Shown here piece after piece: positions 1 through 5,511 of a stretch of 5,511 bases of DNA. The position numbers and the translations under genes are program-made. Location: positions 1 to 5,511 of the forward strand of contig JAJXXD010000028.1 of the NCBI GenBank assembly GCA_021781285.1. The letters run 5' to 3'. Origin of the DNA: a bacterium (GTDB lineage: Bacteria > SZUA-79 > Acidulodesulfobacterales > Acidulodesulfobacteraceae). The notes under the pieces were generated by a model that saw nothing but the letters and a program-made list of their open reading frames with translations, was not told the origin of the DNA and did not search any database. Position 1 is the stretch's first letter. The number at the start of each line of letters is the position of its first letter.

Positions 1-88
1 TCAGGCTTTAAAAAGTGTATAATTTTTAAAACGCCGATATAAAAATCTTTAATTCATTTCGTAAAAAATAAAAAAGGATAAAAATTTT
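1..88 (+). promoter_or_regulatory. AT-rich leader upstream of porG with a possible -10 box
   Basis: This short stretch precedes the first complete gene. It contains TATAAT at 18-23, a perfect match to a sigma70-type -10 box. A matching -35 box would lie off the left edge, so the promoter cannot be confirmed. If it is used, the transcript would start near position 30 and give a leader of about 60 nt. The region is so AT-rich that a chance match is plausible. The first bases might instead be the tail of an upstream gene: one frame is open up to TAA at 20-22 and another up to TAA at 40-42. Both tails are too short to identify. Confidence 0.3.
74..78 (+). promoter_or_regulatory. Ribosome binding site of porG
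   Basis: AAGGA lies 10 nt before the ATG at 89 and 13 nt before a second in-frame ATG at 92. The spacing favours 89 slightly. The two starts differ by one methionine, so the choice hardly affects the protein. Confidence 0.6.
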
Positions 89-658
89 ATGATGAAAGAA
101 ATAAGAATTCACGGCAGGGGCGGTCAAGGTTCCGTTACGATGGCATCCATTCTCGCCCTCAGCTTTTTTGACGACGGAAATTACTGTCAGGCGTTTCCTT
201 CTTTCGGGTCGGAAAGAACCGGCGCGCCGGTTCAGGCTTTTGCAAGATTTTCGGATAAGCCTATCAGAACGAGACACCAGATATACGAGCCGAATTATAT
301 AATCGTTCAGGATATAACCCTCCTTAAATCCGTGCCTGTTTACAAAGGCATTAAAGAAGACGGCAAGATTTTAATCAATTCGGAAGCCGCCGTTAAAGAC
401 GTCATAGGCGAACTCGGCGGAACTAAAGAAGAAAGCATAGTAATGTTTCCGGCATTAAAAATAGCCATGAAAATTTTAAACAAGCCTATCGTAAATACCA
501 CTTTGCTCGGCGCATTTTCGGCATTAAGCGGAGACGTCGCCATAGATTCGGTCAAGAAAGAGATAGAAAGCAGGTTCGGTTCAAAATTAGGCAAACTTAA
601 CGCCGAAGCGGCGCAAACAGCTTATAACTATATAAAAGGAGACAGGAGTGGATTTTAA
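89..658 (+). CDS. porG: Pyruvate:ferredoxin oxidoreductase, gamma subunit
   Basis: This 189-residue protein is the gamma subunit (also called PorC) of a four-subunit 2-oxoacid:ferredoxin oxidoreductase, a cytoplasmic enzyme that interconverts pyruvate + CoA and acetyl-CoA + CO2 with ferredoxin. Its length is normal for the family. The N-terminal glycine-rich motif HGRGGQG sits at residues 8-14. The family signature FPSFGSERTGAPVQAF spans about 36-51, where related proteins usually read PSFGPERRGAPV. In the one-chain pyruvate oxidoreductases the equivalent domain takes part in CoA binding, so a similar role is inferred here. The gene heads the operon and its 3' end overlaps porD by 11 nt. The pyruvate assignment rests on the alpha subunit, because gamma subunits alone do not separate pyruvate from other 2-oxoacid enzymes. 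Confidence 0.93.
   Translation: MMKEIRIHGRGGQGSVTMASILALSFFDDGNYCQAFPSFGSERTGAPVQAFARFSDKPIRTRHQIYEPNYIIVQDITLLKSVPVYKGIKEDGKILINSEAAVKDVIGELGGTKEESIVMFPALKIAMKILNKPIVNTTLLGAFSALSGDVAIDSVKKEIESRFGSKLGKLNAEAAQTAYNYIKGDRSGF
636..641 (+). promoter_or_regulatory. Ribosome binding site of porD, inside the porG 3' end
   Basis: AAGGAG ends 6 nt before the GTG at 648. This ideal spacing supports GTG as the porD start. A second purine run, AGGAG at 644-648, overlaps the start codon and is too close to serve. The site lies within porG codons, which suggests translational coupling of the two subunits. Confidence 0.7.
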
Positions 659-911
659 GGTCGGAATAATTGCGATGCCGGGCGCGGCGCTTTCCAACAA
701 GACGGGTTCTTTTGCCAACGAAACTCCGGTATTTAAGCATAAAACATGCACGGGATGCAATCTTTGCATCTATTTTTGTCCAGAAGGAGTAGTGTACGGA
801 GACAAAAAAACCAAAATATACGATTACGATTCCGATTACTGCAAGGGATGCGGAATATGCGCCGAAGAATGTCCCGTGGACGATATAGAAATGGTTCTCG
901 TAGAAAAATAA
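648..911 (+). CDS. porD: Pyruvate:ferredoxin oxidoreductase, delta subunit (2x[4Fe-4S] ferredoxin-like)
   Basis: This 87-residue protein is the electron-transfer subunit of the Por complex. It has two bacterial-ferredoxin cluster motifs: CxxCxxCxxxCP at C34, C37, C40, C44 and a second at C65, C68, C71, C75. These predict two [4Fe-4S] clusters that pass electrons from the TPP/cluster site of the beta subunit to external ferredoxin. The segment at residues 11-22, with PG and KTGSF, fits the conserved lead-in of Por delta subunits (typically PGNS...KTGSWR). The GTG start is chosen because it keeps this N-terminus and has a well-placed AAGGAG; the next ATG, codon 10, would cut the conserved stretch. 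The gene overlaps porG by 11 nt and precedes porA by 33 nt. Confidence 0.95.
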   Translation: MDFKVGIIAMPGAALSNKTGSFANETPVFKHKTCTGCNLCIYFCPEGVVYGDKKTKIYDYDSDYCKGCGICAEECPVDDIEMVLVEK

Positions 912-944
912 TTTTAACTTGCAAATATAAACGGTGGATATGAT

Positions 945-2117
945 ATGAAACAGGTTCTCGAAGGTTCTATGGCTATTTCGGACGGGGTAAGGATGGCGGA
1001 GCCCCTTGTTATTTCGGCTTACCCGATTACGCCCCAGACCCATATAGTCGAACATCTTTCGCAAATGGTCGCGGACGGAGATTTGAAAGCCGAATTCATT
1101 ATGGTAGAAAGCGAACATTCGGCGGCTTCCGTAGTTCTCGGCGCAAGCGCATGCGGAGTCAGGACATATACGGCAACGGCTTCCCAGGGGTTGTTATATA
1201 TGGAAGAAGTCGTGTACAATATTGCCGGAATGAGGCTTCCGGTCGTTATGACCGTAGCCAACAGGGCTGTTTCTGCGCCGATAAATATCTGGAACGATAT
1301 GCAGGACGCTATGGCTGTAAGAGATACCGGCGCCATTATGCTTGTCGCCGAAAACAATCAGGAAGCCTACGATATGCATATTCAGGCGTTTAAGATTGCC
1401 GAAAATCAGGATGTGATGCTTCCGGTTATCGTGAACGTGGACGGGTTTGTTCTAACCCATACTTTTGAAGTGGTAGAAACTATAGACAGTATCGAAAAGG
1501 TAAGGGAATATCTTCCGCCTTTAAATATGGAATATAAATTGGACGTCGAAAATCCGTATTCTTTCGGGACGCTGGGCGAGCCTTCCGTTTATATGGAAGC
1601 GAGATATAATCTTTATAACGCCATGAATTTTTCAAGAAACGTTATAATAGACGCCGCAAAAGAGTTTAAAGATATGTTCGGCAGGTTTTACGGAGGTTTG
1701 ACGGACTCTTATAAAATGGACGATGCGCAAACGGTTATCGTGGCAATGGGTTCGGTTCTCGGCACGATAAAGGATGCCGTAGATGAATTAAGAGAAGCGG
1801 GAAAAAAGATAGGCGTTCTTAAAATTCGCTCGTTCAGGCCTTTTCCCGAAGAAGAAATCGTTGCCGCCCTTAAAAACGTCAAAAACGTTATAGTAATAGA
1901 AAAAGCAATATGCCCGGGAAAAGGCGGAATTCTTTCCGTGGAAATAAGGGATTCCCTGCTTAAGCATAAAATTAATTCCGTCAGCGTCAACGGTTATACG
2001 CTTGGACTTGGCGGCAGGGATATCACCCCTAAAAATATTCACGACCTTGTTGCGAGGGCGGAAAAAGAAGAAAACGTCGACGGCGAATTTGTAGGGCTGT
2101 CCCAGCAGTATCTATAA
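945..2117 (+). CDS. porA: Pyruvate:ferredoxin oxidoreductase, alpha subunit
   Basis: This 390-residue protein is of normal length for a stand-alone alpha subunit. The N-terminal pyrimidine-binding domain carries YPITPQT (residues 26-32), ESEHSAASVVLGASACG (about 55-71) and ANRAVSAPINIW (105-116). By comparison with the one-chain enzyme of Desulfovibrio africanus, T29, E57 and R107 correspond to the substrate- and TPP-contacting Thr31, Glu64 and Arg114. The C-terminal half (from about 260) is the transketolase C-terminal-like domain, with VIVAMGS at 264-270 and KIRSFRPFP at 293-301. The YPITPQT and NRAVSAP block is characteristic of pyruvate enzymes rather than 2-oxoglutarate or branched-chain homologues, though substrate choice is not proven by motifs alone. 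A GGTGGA ribosome binding site at 933-938 sits 6 nt before the start. An out-of-frame ATG at 940 stops after two codons and is ignored. Leucine is mostly CTT or CTC; TTA is rare. Confidence 0.96.
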   Translation: MKQVLEGSMAISDGVRMAEPLVISAYPITPQTHIVEHLSQMVADGDLKAEFIMVESEHSAASVVLGASACGVRTYTATASQGLLYMEEVVYNIAGMRLPVVMTVANRAVSAPINIWNDMQDAMAVRDTGAIMLVAENNQEAYDMHIQAFKIAENQDVMLPVIVNVDGFVLTHTFEVVETIDSIEKVREYLPPLNMEYKLDVENPYSFGTLGEPSVYMEARYNLYNAMNFSRNVIIDAAKEFKDMFGRFYGGLTDSYKMDDAQTVIVAMGSVLGTIKDAVDELREAGKKIGVLKIRSFRPFPEEEIVAALKNVKNVIVIEKAICPGKGGILSVEIRDSLLKHKINSVSVNGYTLGLGGRDITPKNIHDLVARAEKEENVDGEFVGLSQQYL

Positions 2118-2153
2118 AAATAAAATATTAATAAAAATAGGAATATTAAAATT

Positions 2154-3050
2154 ATGCTGACGAAAGAGGAAACTCATAACGAACTGTTTACGATGGGACA
2201 TACCGGCTGTTCGGGGTGCGCCCAGTCTATGAGCGTGAAAATGATAATGGAAATCCTCGGCAAAAATACCATTGCCACTAACGCCACGGGATGCCTCGAG
2301 GTTTTTTCCACGCGGTGGCCGGAATCTTCATGGAAAATTCCGTGGATACATTCTCTTTTTGAGAATTCTGCGGCGGTGGCTTCGGGAGTCGAAGCGGCAC
2401 TTAAAGCTATGGGCAAAAAGGACGGTATTACGGTTCTTGCTCAGGGCGGCGACGGCGGGACGGCCGACATCGGACTTCAGTCCCTTAGCGGAATGTTCGA
2501 AAGAAACCACGACGTTTTATACGTCTGCTACGACAACGGCGCATATATGAATACGGGATACCAGAGAAGCGGCTTGACCCCCTTCGATGCCTATACCACG
2601 ACGAGTCCTTCGGGAAAAGAATCTTTCGGAAACCAGAGACCGAAAAAATATATGCCGGAAATTGCGATGGCTCACAGAATTCCGTACACGGCGGTTGCAT
2701 CCGCAGGTTATCCGATGGACCTTCAAAAAAAGGTTAAAAAGGCTAAATCCATAACGGGAGCAAAATATCTGCAGGTTGACGTTCCGTGCGTTCCCGGATG
2801 GAAATACGAGCCTAAATATTCCGTAAAACTTGCCCAGCTTGCGGTTCAAACGGGTCTTTATCCGTTATTCGAGGCGGAATACGACAAAATAATTTCGGTC
2901 AAAAAGATAAGCAAAAAAGTTCCCGTAGAGGAATACCTCAAACTACAGGGAAGGTTTAAACATCTGTTTAAAGACGATGCCGGCAGAGCGGAAATAGAAA
3001 AGATTCAAAAAATTGCCGACGAAAATATCGAGCGTTTCGGTTTAATTTAA
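2154..3050 (+). CDS. porB: Pyruvate:ferredoxin oxidoreductase, beta subunit (TPP-binding)
   Basis: This 298-residue protein is the catalytic TPP- and cluster-binding subunit. The TPP/Mg motif begins at GGDGGTADIG (98-107), followed by YDNGAYMNTGYQRSG (126-140). Four cysteines match the proximal [4Fe-4S] cluster ligands of the one-chain enzyme: C19 and C22 in GCSGC, C47 in ATGCLE and C212 in VPCVPGW. All ligands are present, so the subunit should be active. A 36-nt AT-rich spacer separates it from porA, with a modest AGGA (2139-2142) 11 nt before the start. The stop codon overlaps the folD start by one base (TAATG), pointing to translational coupling with folate metabolism. With gamma, delta and alpha it forms a complete Por complex able to oxidise pyruvate or, with low-potential ferredoxin, make it from acetyl-CoA and CO2. 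Confidence 0.96.
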   Translation: MLTKEETHNELFTMGHTGCSGCAQSMSVKMIMEILGKNTIATNATGCLEVFSTRWPESSWKIPWIHSLFENSAAVASGVEAALKAMGKKDGITVLAQGGDGGTADIGLQSLSGMFERNHDVLYVCYDNGAYMNTGYQRSGLTPFDAYTTTSPSGKESFGNQRPKKYMPEIAMAHRIPYTAVASAGYPMDLQKKVKKAKSITGAKYLQVDVPCVPGWKYEPKYSVKLAQLAVQTGLYPLFEAEYDKIISVKKISKKVPVEEYLKLQGRFKHLFKDDAGRAEIEKIQKIADENIERFGLI

Positions 3051-3943
3051 TGACAGGGAACAATTCCGATATTCAAAAAAAGTTAATCGACGGAAGGCTC
3101 ATTGCTTCGGAAATAGAACTCTCTATATCGGAAAAAATCGTAGAATTAAAAAATAAAGGAATCGTTCCGTCGATAGCCGTCATTCTGGTAGGAGAAAACC
3201 CGGCTTCCGTAGTTTATGTAAGAAACAAAGAGCGCGCCGCGCAAAGATGCGGAATATTATCCAAAAAAGATATTTACCCCGAATCTTTAACCGAAAAAGA
3301 GCTTTTAAATAAAATAGAAGAATTAAATAACGACCCTTTAATTCACGGTATTCTTGTCCAACTGCCCCTACCCTCCCATATCGACGAAAAAAAAATAATG
3401 GAAGCGATAAATCCGGCAAAAGACGTTGACGGATTTCATCCTTTAAACGTCGGGAAAATTTTTACCGAAAACGCTTCTTTTTACCCCTGCACCCCTTACG
3501 GCATCTTAAAAATGCTGGATTATTACGATATTCCGGTTAAAGGGAAAAACTGCGTTATAATAGGGCAGAGCAACATCGTGGGCAAGCCTCTCGCCGTTAT
3601 GCTTATGAACAGGCTCGCAACCGTTTCGTCTTTAAATATTTTTACGAAAGACGTGAAATCTATCGCCGCGGGAGCCGACATTTTAATATCCGCGACCGGC
3701 AAGGCGCATTTAATAGACGAGAACTACGTTAAAGACGGAGCCGTCGTAATAGACGTCGGCATTTCCAATATAGGAGGAAAGCTTTGCGGAGACGTAAATT
3801 TCGAAAGGGTTATAAACAAAGTTTCAAAAATAACGCCGGTTCCGGGAGGCGTCGGTCCTCTTACAGTTGCGGTTTTAATGGAAAATACCGTTAAATCGGC
3901 TTTAATAAAATCAGGAATTAAAAATAAAAGAAATAAAAAATAA
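3050..3943 (+). CDS. folD: Bifunctional methylene-THF dehydrogenase / methenyl-THF cyclohydrolase
   Basis: This 297-residue cytoplasmic enzyme interconverts 5,10-methylene-THF, 5,10-methenyl-THF and 10-formyl-THF; its length is normal. The folate site is intact: Y56 and K60 in YVRNK (human Tyr52 and Lys56), Q104 in VQLPLP (human Gln100) and D127 in KDVDGFHP (human Asp125). The C-terminal signature PVPGGVGPLTVAVLMENT is at 263-280. The Rossmann motif reads IGQSNIVGKP (171-180). Q173 replaces the arginine of human GRS, and the CHS position is LNI (195-197), so both residues known to hold the NADP 2'-phosphate in the human enzyme are absent. This hints at NAD use, but bacterial FolD varies here (E. 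coli reads GAS). The start overlaps the porB stop and has no clear ribosome binding site, which suggests translation by re-initiation. The C-terminus ends in a basic tail, KNKRNKK. metV follows after 2 nt, placing the enzyme in a methyl-branch context as well as general C1 supply. Confidence 0.97.
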   Translation: MTGNNSDIQKKLIDGRLIASEIELSISEKIVELKNKGIVPSIAVILVGENPASVVYVRNKERAAQRCGILSKKDIYPESLTEKELLNKIEELNNDPLIHGILVQLPLPSHIDEKKIMEAINPAKDVDGFHPLNVGKIFTENASFYPCTPYGILKMLDYYDIPVKGKNCVIIGQSNIVGKPLAVMLMNRLATVSSLNIFTKDVKSIAAGADILISATGKAHLIDENYVKDGAVVIDVGISNIGGKLCGDVNFERVINKVSKITPVPGGVGPLTVAVLMENTVKSALIKSGIKNKRNKK

Positions 3944-3945
3944 AA

Positions 3946-4602
3946 ATGATAGTATCCAAACAAAAAGAATTAGACGACATAATAAAAAAAATCAAAGGCT
4001 CCGTTTTTATATTCGGCTGCGGCATCTGCTCCGATACCTCCAGAACCGGAGGACCAAGGGAAGTAGAGTCTATGAGGAAGATTTTAACCGATAGAAATAT
4101 CGCCGTTGAAGGGACATACGTAATAGACGCTATGTGTCATCTTCAAAAAGTCAGAAAAGCGGCAAGGGATAACAGAGAGGGTTTGTCGAAAGCGCAGACC
4201 GTTCTGGCTTTGTCATGCGGCAGCGGCGTGCAGTCCGCCGTAATGGCGCTTCCCGATAATATAAAAGTGGTTTCCGGCGTGGATACTATGTTTTTGGGCA
4301 ATATCGAAAACCTGTCTTCGCTTAAAGAGATGTGTTCTTTATGCGGAAACTGCGTTTTAAACGAAACCGGCGGAATCTGCCCCGTAACGCTTTGCCCGAA
4401 AGGTTTACTAAACGGTCCCTGCGGGGGCATGAAAAATTATAAATGCGAAATCGATGAAAATATGGACTGCGCGTGGGTCAAAATCTATGAAAGGTCGGTA
4501 GTCCAGAATACGCTGGAAGATATTAAAAAAACGGCTAAACCTAAAGACTATTCGGTTAAGAAGCCTGCCGCAACGCTGAAGTTTTCCGGTTCGCACAAAT
4601 AA
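3946..4602 (+). CDS. metV: MetV-like methylene-THF reductase accessory subunit (MTHFR C-terminal-like, cysteine-rich)
   Basis: This 218-residue protein resembles MetV, the small zinc- or iron-sulfur-type partner of MetF in methylene-THF reductases of acetogens and other Wood-Ljungdahl organisms. It has 12 cysteines. C25 and C28 lie in FGCGICSDTSRTGGPRE (23-39), C64 in DAMCH, and C91 in ALSCGSGVQ. The C-terminal knot holds C130, C133, C136 (CSLCGNC), C145, C150, C159, C167 and C175, including the family-typical CPKGLLNGPCGGM (150-162) and DCAW (174-177). No membrane segment or signal peptide is apparent. Metal ligation is inferred from the cysteine pattern. The gene follows folD after 2 nt, with only A-rich sequence and no clear ribosome binding site before its ATG. 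Neighbouring folD supports a role in the methyl branch. The usual partner metF is not in the window, so it must lie elsewhere, or this copy serves another complex. The family call is fairly secure; the exact function is less so. Confidence 0.85.
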   Translation: MIVSKQKELDDIIKKIKGSVFIFGCGICSDTSRTGGPREVESMRKILTDRNIAVEGTYVIDAMCHLQKVRKAARDNREGLSKAQTVLALSCGSGVQSAVMALPDNIKVVSGVDTMFLGNIENLSSLKEMCSLCGNCVLNETGGICPVTLCPKGLLNGPCGGMKNYKCEIDENMDCAWVKIYERSVVQNTLEDIKKTAKPKDYSVKKPAATLKFSGSHK

Positions 4603-4621
4603 TTATAAAACTAAATTCCAA

Positions 4622-4645
4622 GGGGACAGACTTAAGTCTGTCCCC
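4622..4645. repeat. Perfect 24-nt palindrome (REP-like candidate)
   Basis: GGGGACAGACTT is followed immediately by its exact reverse complement AAGTCTGTCCCC. As RNA it can fold into a hairpin of about 10 bp closed by a TTAA loop, ending 5 nt before the hisC ribosome binding site. It is more GC-rich than its surroundings. Palindromes ending in GGGGACAG / CTGTCCCC are, as I recall, frequent in intergenic regions of many environmental bacteria and often occur with REP-associated tyrosine transposases; this link is from memory. There is only one copy here and no transposase in the window. It is not followed by a T-run on the + strand, so it is a poor intrinsic terminator, though it could still act as a processing site or 3' stabiliser. 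Confidence 0.75.
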
Positions 4646-4650
4646 GAAAA

Positions 4651-4656
4651 AAGGAG
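4651..4656 (+). promoter_or_regulatory. Ribosome binding site of hisC
   Basis: AAGGAG lies 6 nt before the ATG at 4663. It is the strongest such site in the window together with that of porD. This suggests that hisC is translated independently of metV, unlike the coupled folD and metV. It stands only 5 nt from the palindrome, so a hairpin there could affect ribosome access. Confidence 0.75.
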
Positions 4657-4662
4657 TTATTT

Positions 4663-5511
4663 ATGAAATCTTTTAACGTAAAAGCGCCGGATTATATTTA
4701 CGAGATAAATCCTTATGTTCCGGGCAAACCCATAGAAGAAGTAGAAAGGGAAAAAGGAATAAAAAATATCGTTAAGCTGGCGTCTAACGAAAACCCCATC
4801 GGTCCTTCACCTTTAGCCTTAAAAGCGATTAAGGCTTGCCTTAAAAATTTAAACAGATATCCGGACGGTTCGGGTTTTTATTTAAAGCAGGAATTAGTTA
4901 AGATTTTTAATTTAAAATTTGAAAATTTTATCCTCGGAAACGGTTCCAACGAATTAATAGATATAGCCGCAAGAACTTTTTGCGAAAAGGACGAAAACAT
5001 AGTATCGCCTTTTCCTTCTTTTGTCGCATATTATCTTGCGGCCGAACAGCTCGGTATAAAATTAAAAATAAGCAGGCTTAAAGACTATTCCTTAGATTTG
5101 GACGACATCTATAAATTAATCGACGATAAAACAAAAATTGTTTTTATATCAAACCCCAATAATCCTACAGGCACGTTTTTCTCTAACGATAAAATTATAA
5201 ATTTTATTAAAAAAGTAAAAGACGGCGTATTAGTCGTAATCGATGAGGCTTATATCGAATACATAGGCAAATCGTTAGTTGAAGACATAAATATAGCCGA
5301 TTTTCCTAACGTTCTAATTATCCGGACTTTTTCCAAAGTTTACGGACTTGCCGGACTCAGAGTCGGTTATGGAATAGGGCATAAAGATTTAATTTCTCTA
5401 ATGGACAGGGTCCGCGAACCTTTTAACGTCAACTCGCTTTCTCTATCCGCCGCCGCGGCGGCGTTAAAGGATAAAGAATATCTTGAAAAAGTTATAGCCG
5501 TAAACGAAACC
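4663..5511 (+). CDS. hisC: Histidinol-phosphate aminotransferase (3' end outside the window)
   Basis: The frame is open from ATG 4663 to the window edge, giving 283 residues. The family is usually 350-370, so roughly 70-85 C-terminal residues are missing because of the window boundary, not a mutation. It is a fold-type I PLP enzyme that transfers an amino group between glutamate and imidazole-acetol phosphate in histidine synthesis. Motifs: YVPGKPIEEVERE at 18-30, KLASNENPIGPSP at 38-50, LGNGSNELID at 91-100, SNPNNPTGT at 163-171, DEAY at 194-197, and RTFSKVYGLAGLRVGYG at 221-237, with K225 as the PLP-binding lysine. Homologues of this type can also act on aromatic amino acids, so a role in phenylalanine or tyrosine synthesis is possible; downstream genes would help decide. 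Base composition and codons are more AT-rich than in the por genes, with leucine TTA in 14 of 28 cases. Confidence 0.93.
   Translation, partial: MKSFNVKAPDYIYEINPYVPGKPIEEVEREKGIKNIVKLASNENPIGPSPLALKAIKACLKNLNRYPDGSGFYLKQELVKIFNLKFENFILGNGSNELIDIAARTFCEKDENIVSPFPSFVAYYLAAEQLGIKLKISRLKDYSLDLDDIYKLIDDKTKIVFISNPNNPTGTFFSNDKIINFIKKVKDGVLVVIDEAYIEYIGKSLVEDINIADFPNVLIIRTFSKVYGLAGLRVGYGIGHKDLISLMDRVREPFNVNSLSLSAAAAALKDKEYLEKVIAVNET

Larger units (their letters stand above)
4603..4662 (+). other. metV-hisC spacer
   Basis: This 60-nt gap is the longest between genes after the operon starts. It contains an AT-rich left part, the perfect palindrome at 4622-4645 and the hisC ribosome binding site. No credible promoter or small ORF is seen in it. 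It may separate the carbon-fixation operon from the amino-acid biosynthesis gene. Confidence 0.6.

Noticed and set aside
26..277. A minus-strand open frame of 83 codons covering the porG start.
   Set aside because: It is antisense to the conserved porG N-terminus and the AT-rich leader, and shows no recognisable motif.
597..1118. A long minus-strand open frame of 173 codons.
   Set aside because: It lies opposite the end of porG, all of porD and the start of porA, whose products carry clear family motifs. Its translation shows no recognisable domain, so it is a shadow frame.
2118..2153. The AT-rich porA-porB spacer as an internal promoter.
   Set aside because: Several TATTAA-like strings and a repeated AATATTAA occur, but no paired -35 and -10 boxes stand out, and the two genes encode subunits of one complex. 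AT-richness alone explains the pattern.
945..3050. The alpha/beta pair as a 2-oxoglutarate or branched-chain 2-oxoacid:ferredoxin oxidoreductase.
   Set aside because: The four-gene order with separate gamma and delta subunits, the YPITPQT and NRAVSAPINIW motifs in alpha and the beta CxxC...C...C cluster set fit the pyruvate enzymes better.
4622..4645. The palindrome as an intrinsic terminator for the por-folD-metV operon.
   Set aside because: It is followed by GAAAAAAGG on the + strand rather than a T-run. The opposite strand has only an interrupted T-rich stretch and no gene that needs terminating.

Overview
The window comes from an anaerobic bacterium with ferredoxin-based carbon metabolism. 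Every gene lies on the + strand, tightly packed and in one direction. The stretch 89-3050 encodes a complete four-subunit pyruvate:ferredoxin oxidoreductase in the order gamma, delta, alpha, beta. It is followed directly by folD (3050-3943) and a MetV-like, cysteine-rich methylene-tetrahydrofolate reductase subunit (3946-4602). A histidinol-phosphate aminotransferase (hisC) starts at 4663 and runs off the right edge. Base composition is moderately AT-rich, with very AT-rich gene junctions. The lineage cannot be fixed from sequence alone. Gene content and style would suit an anaerobic bacterium with a Wood-Ljungdahl pathway, such as a deltaproteobacterial-type sulfate or sulfur metaboliser or an acetogen, but this is inference.

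Layout: 1-88 is an AT-rich leader with a possible -10 box and a ribosome binding site. Next come porG (89-658), porD (648-911, GTG start, overlapping porG by 11 nt), porA (945-2117) and porB (2154-3050). folD overlaps the porB stop by 1 nt, and metV follows folD after 2 nt. The spacing implies one transcript from porG to metV. The 60-nt gap 4603-4662 holds a perfect 24-nt palindrome (4622-4645) just before the hisC ribosome binding site. hisC is therefore the only gene whose membership of the operon is in doubt.

How the genes fit together: the Por complex interconverts pyruvate + CoA and acetyl-CoA + CO2, using ferredoxin. FolD interconverts 5,10-methylene-THF and 5,10-methenyl-/10-formyl-THF. 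MetV partners MetF in reducing methylene-THF to methyl-THF. Together they look like part of a carbon-assimilation module that joins the methyl branch of the Wood-Ljungdahl pathway to pyruvate synthesis. MetF, the catalytic partner of MetV, is not in this window.

No wholly new system is visible. The points most worth a second look are the isolated palindrome before hisC, MetV without adjacent MetF, non-standard residues in the FolD dinucleotide-binding motifs, and a sharp codon-use difference between the por genes and hisC.
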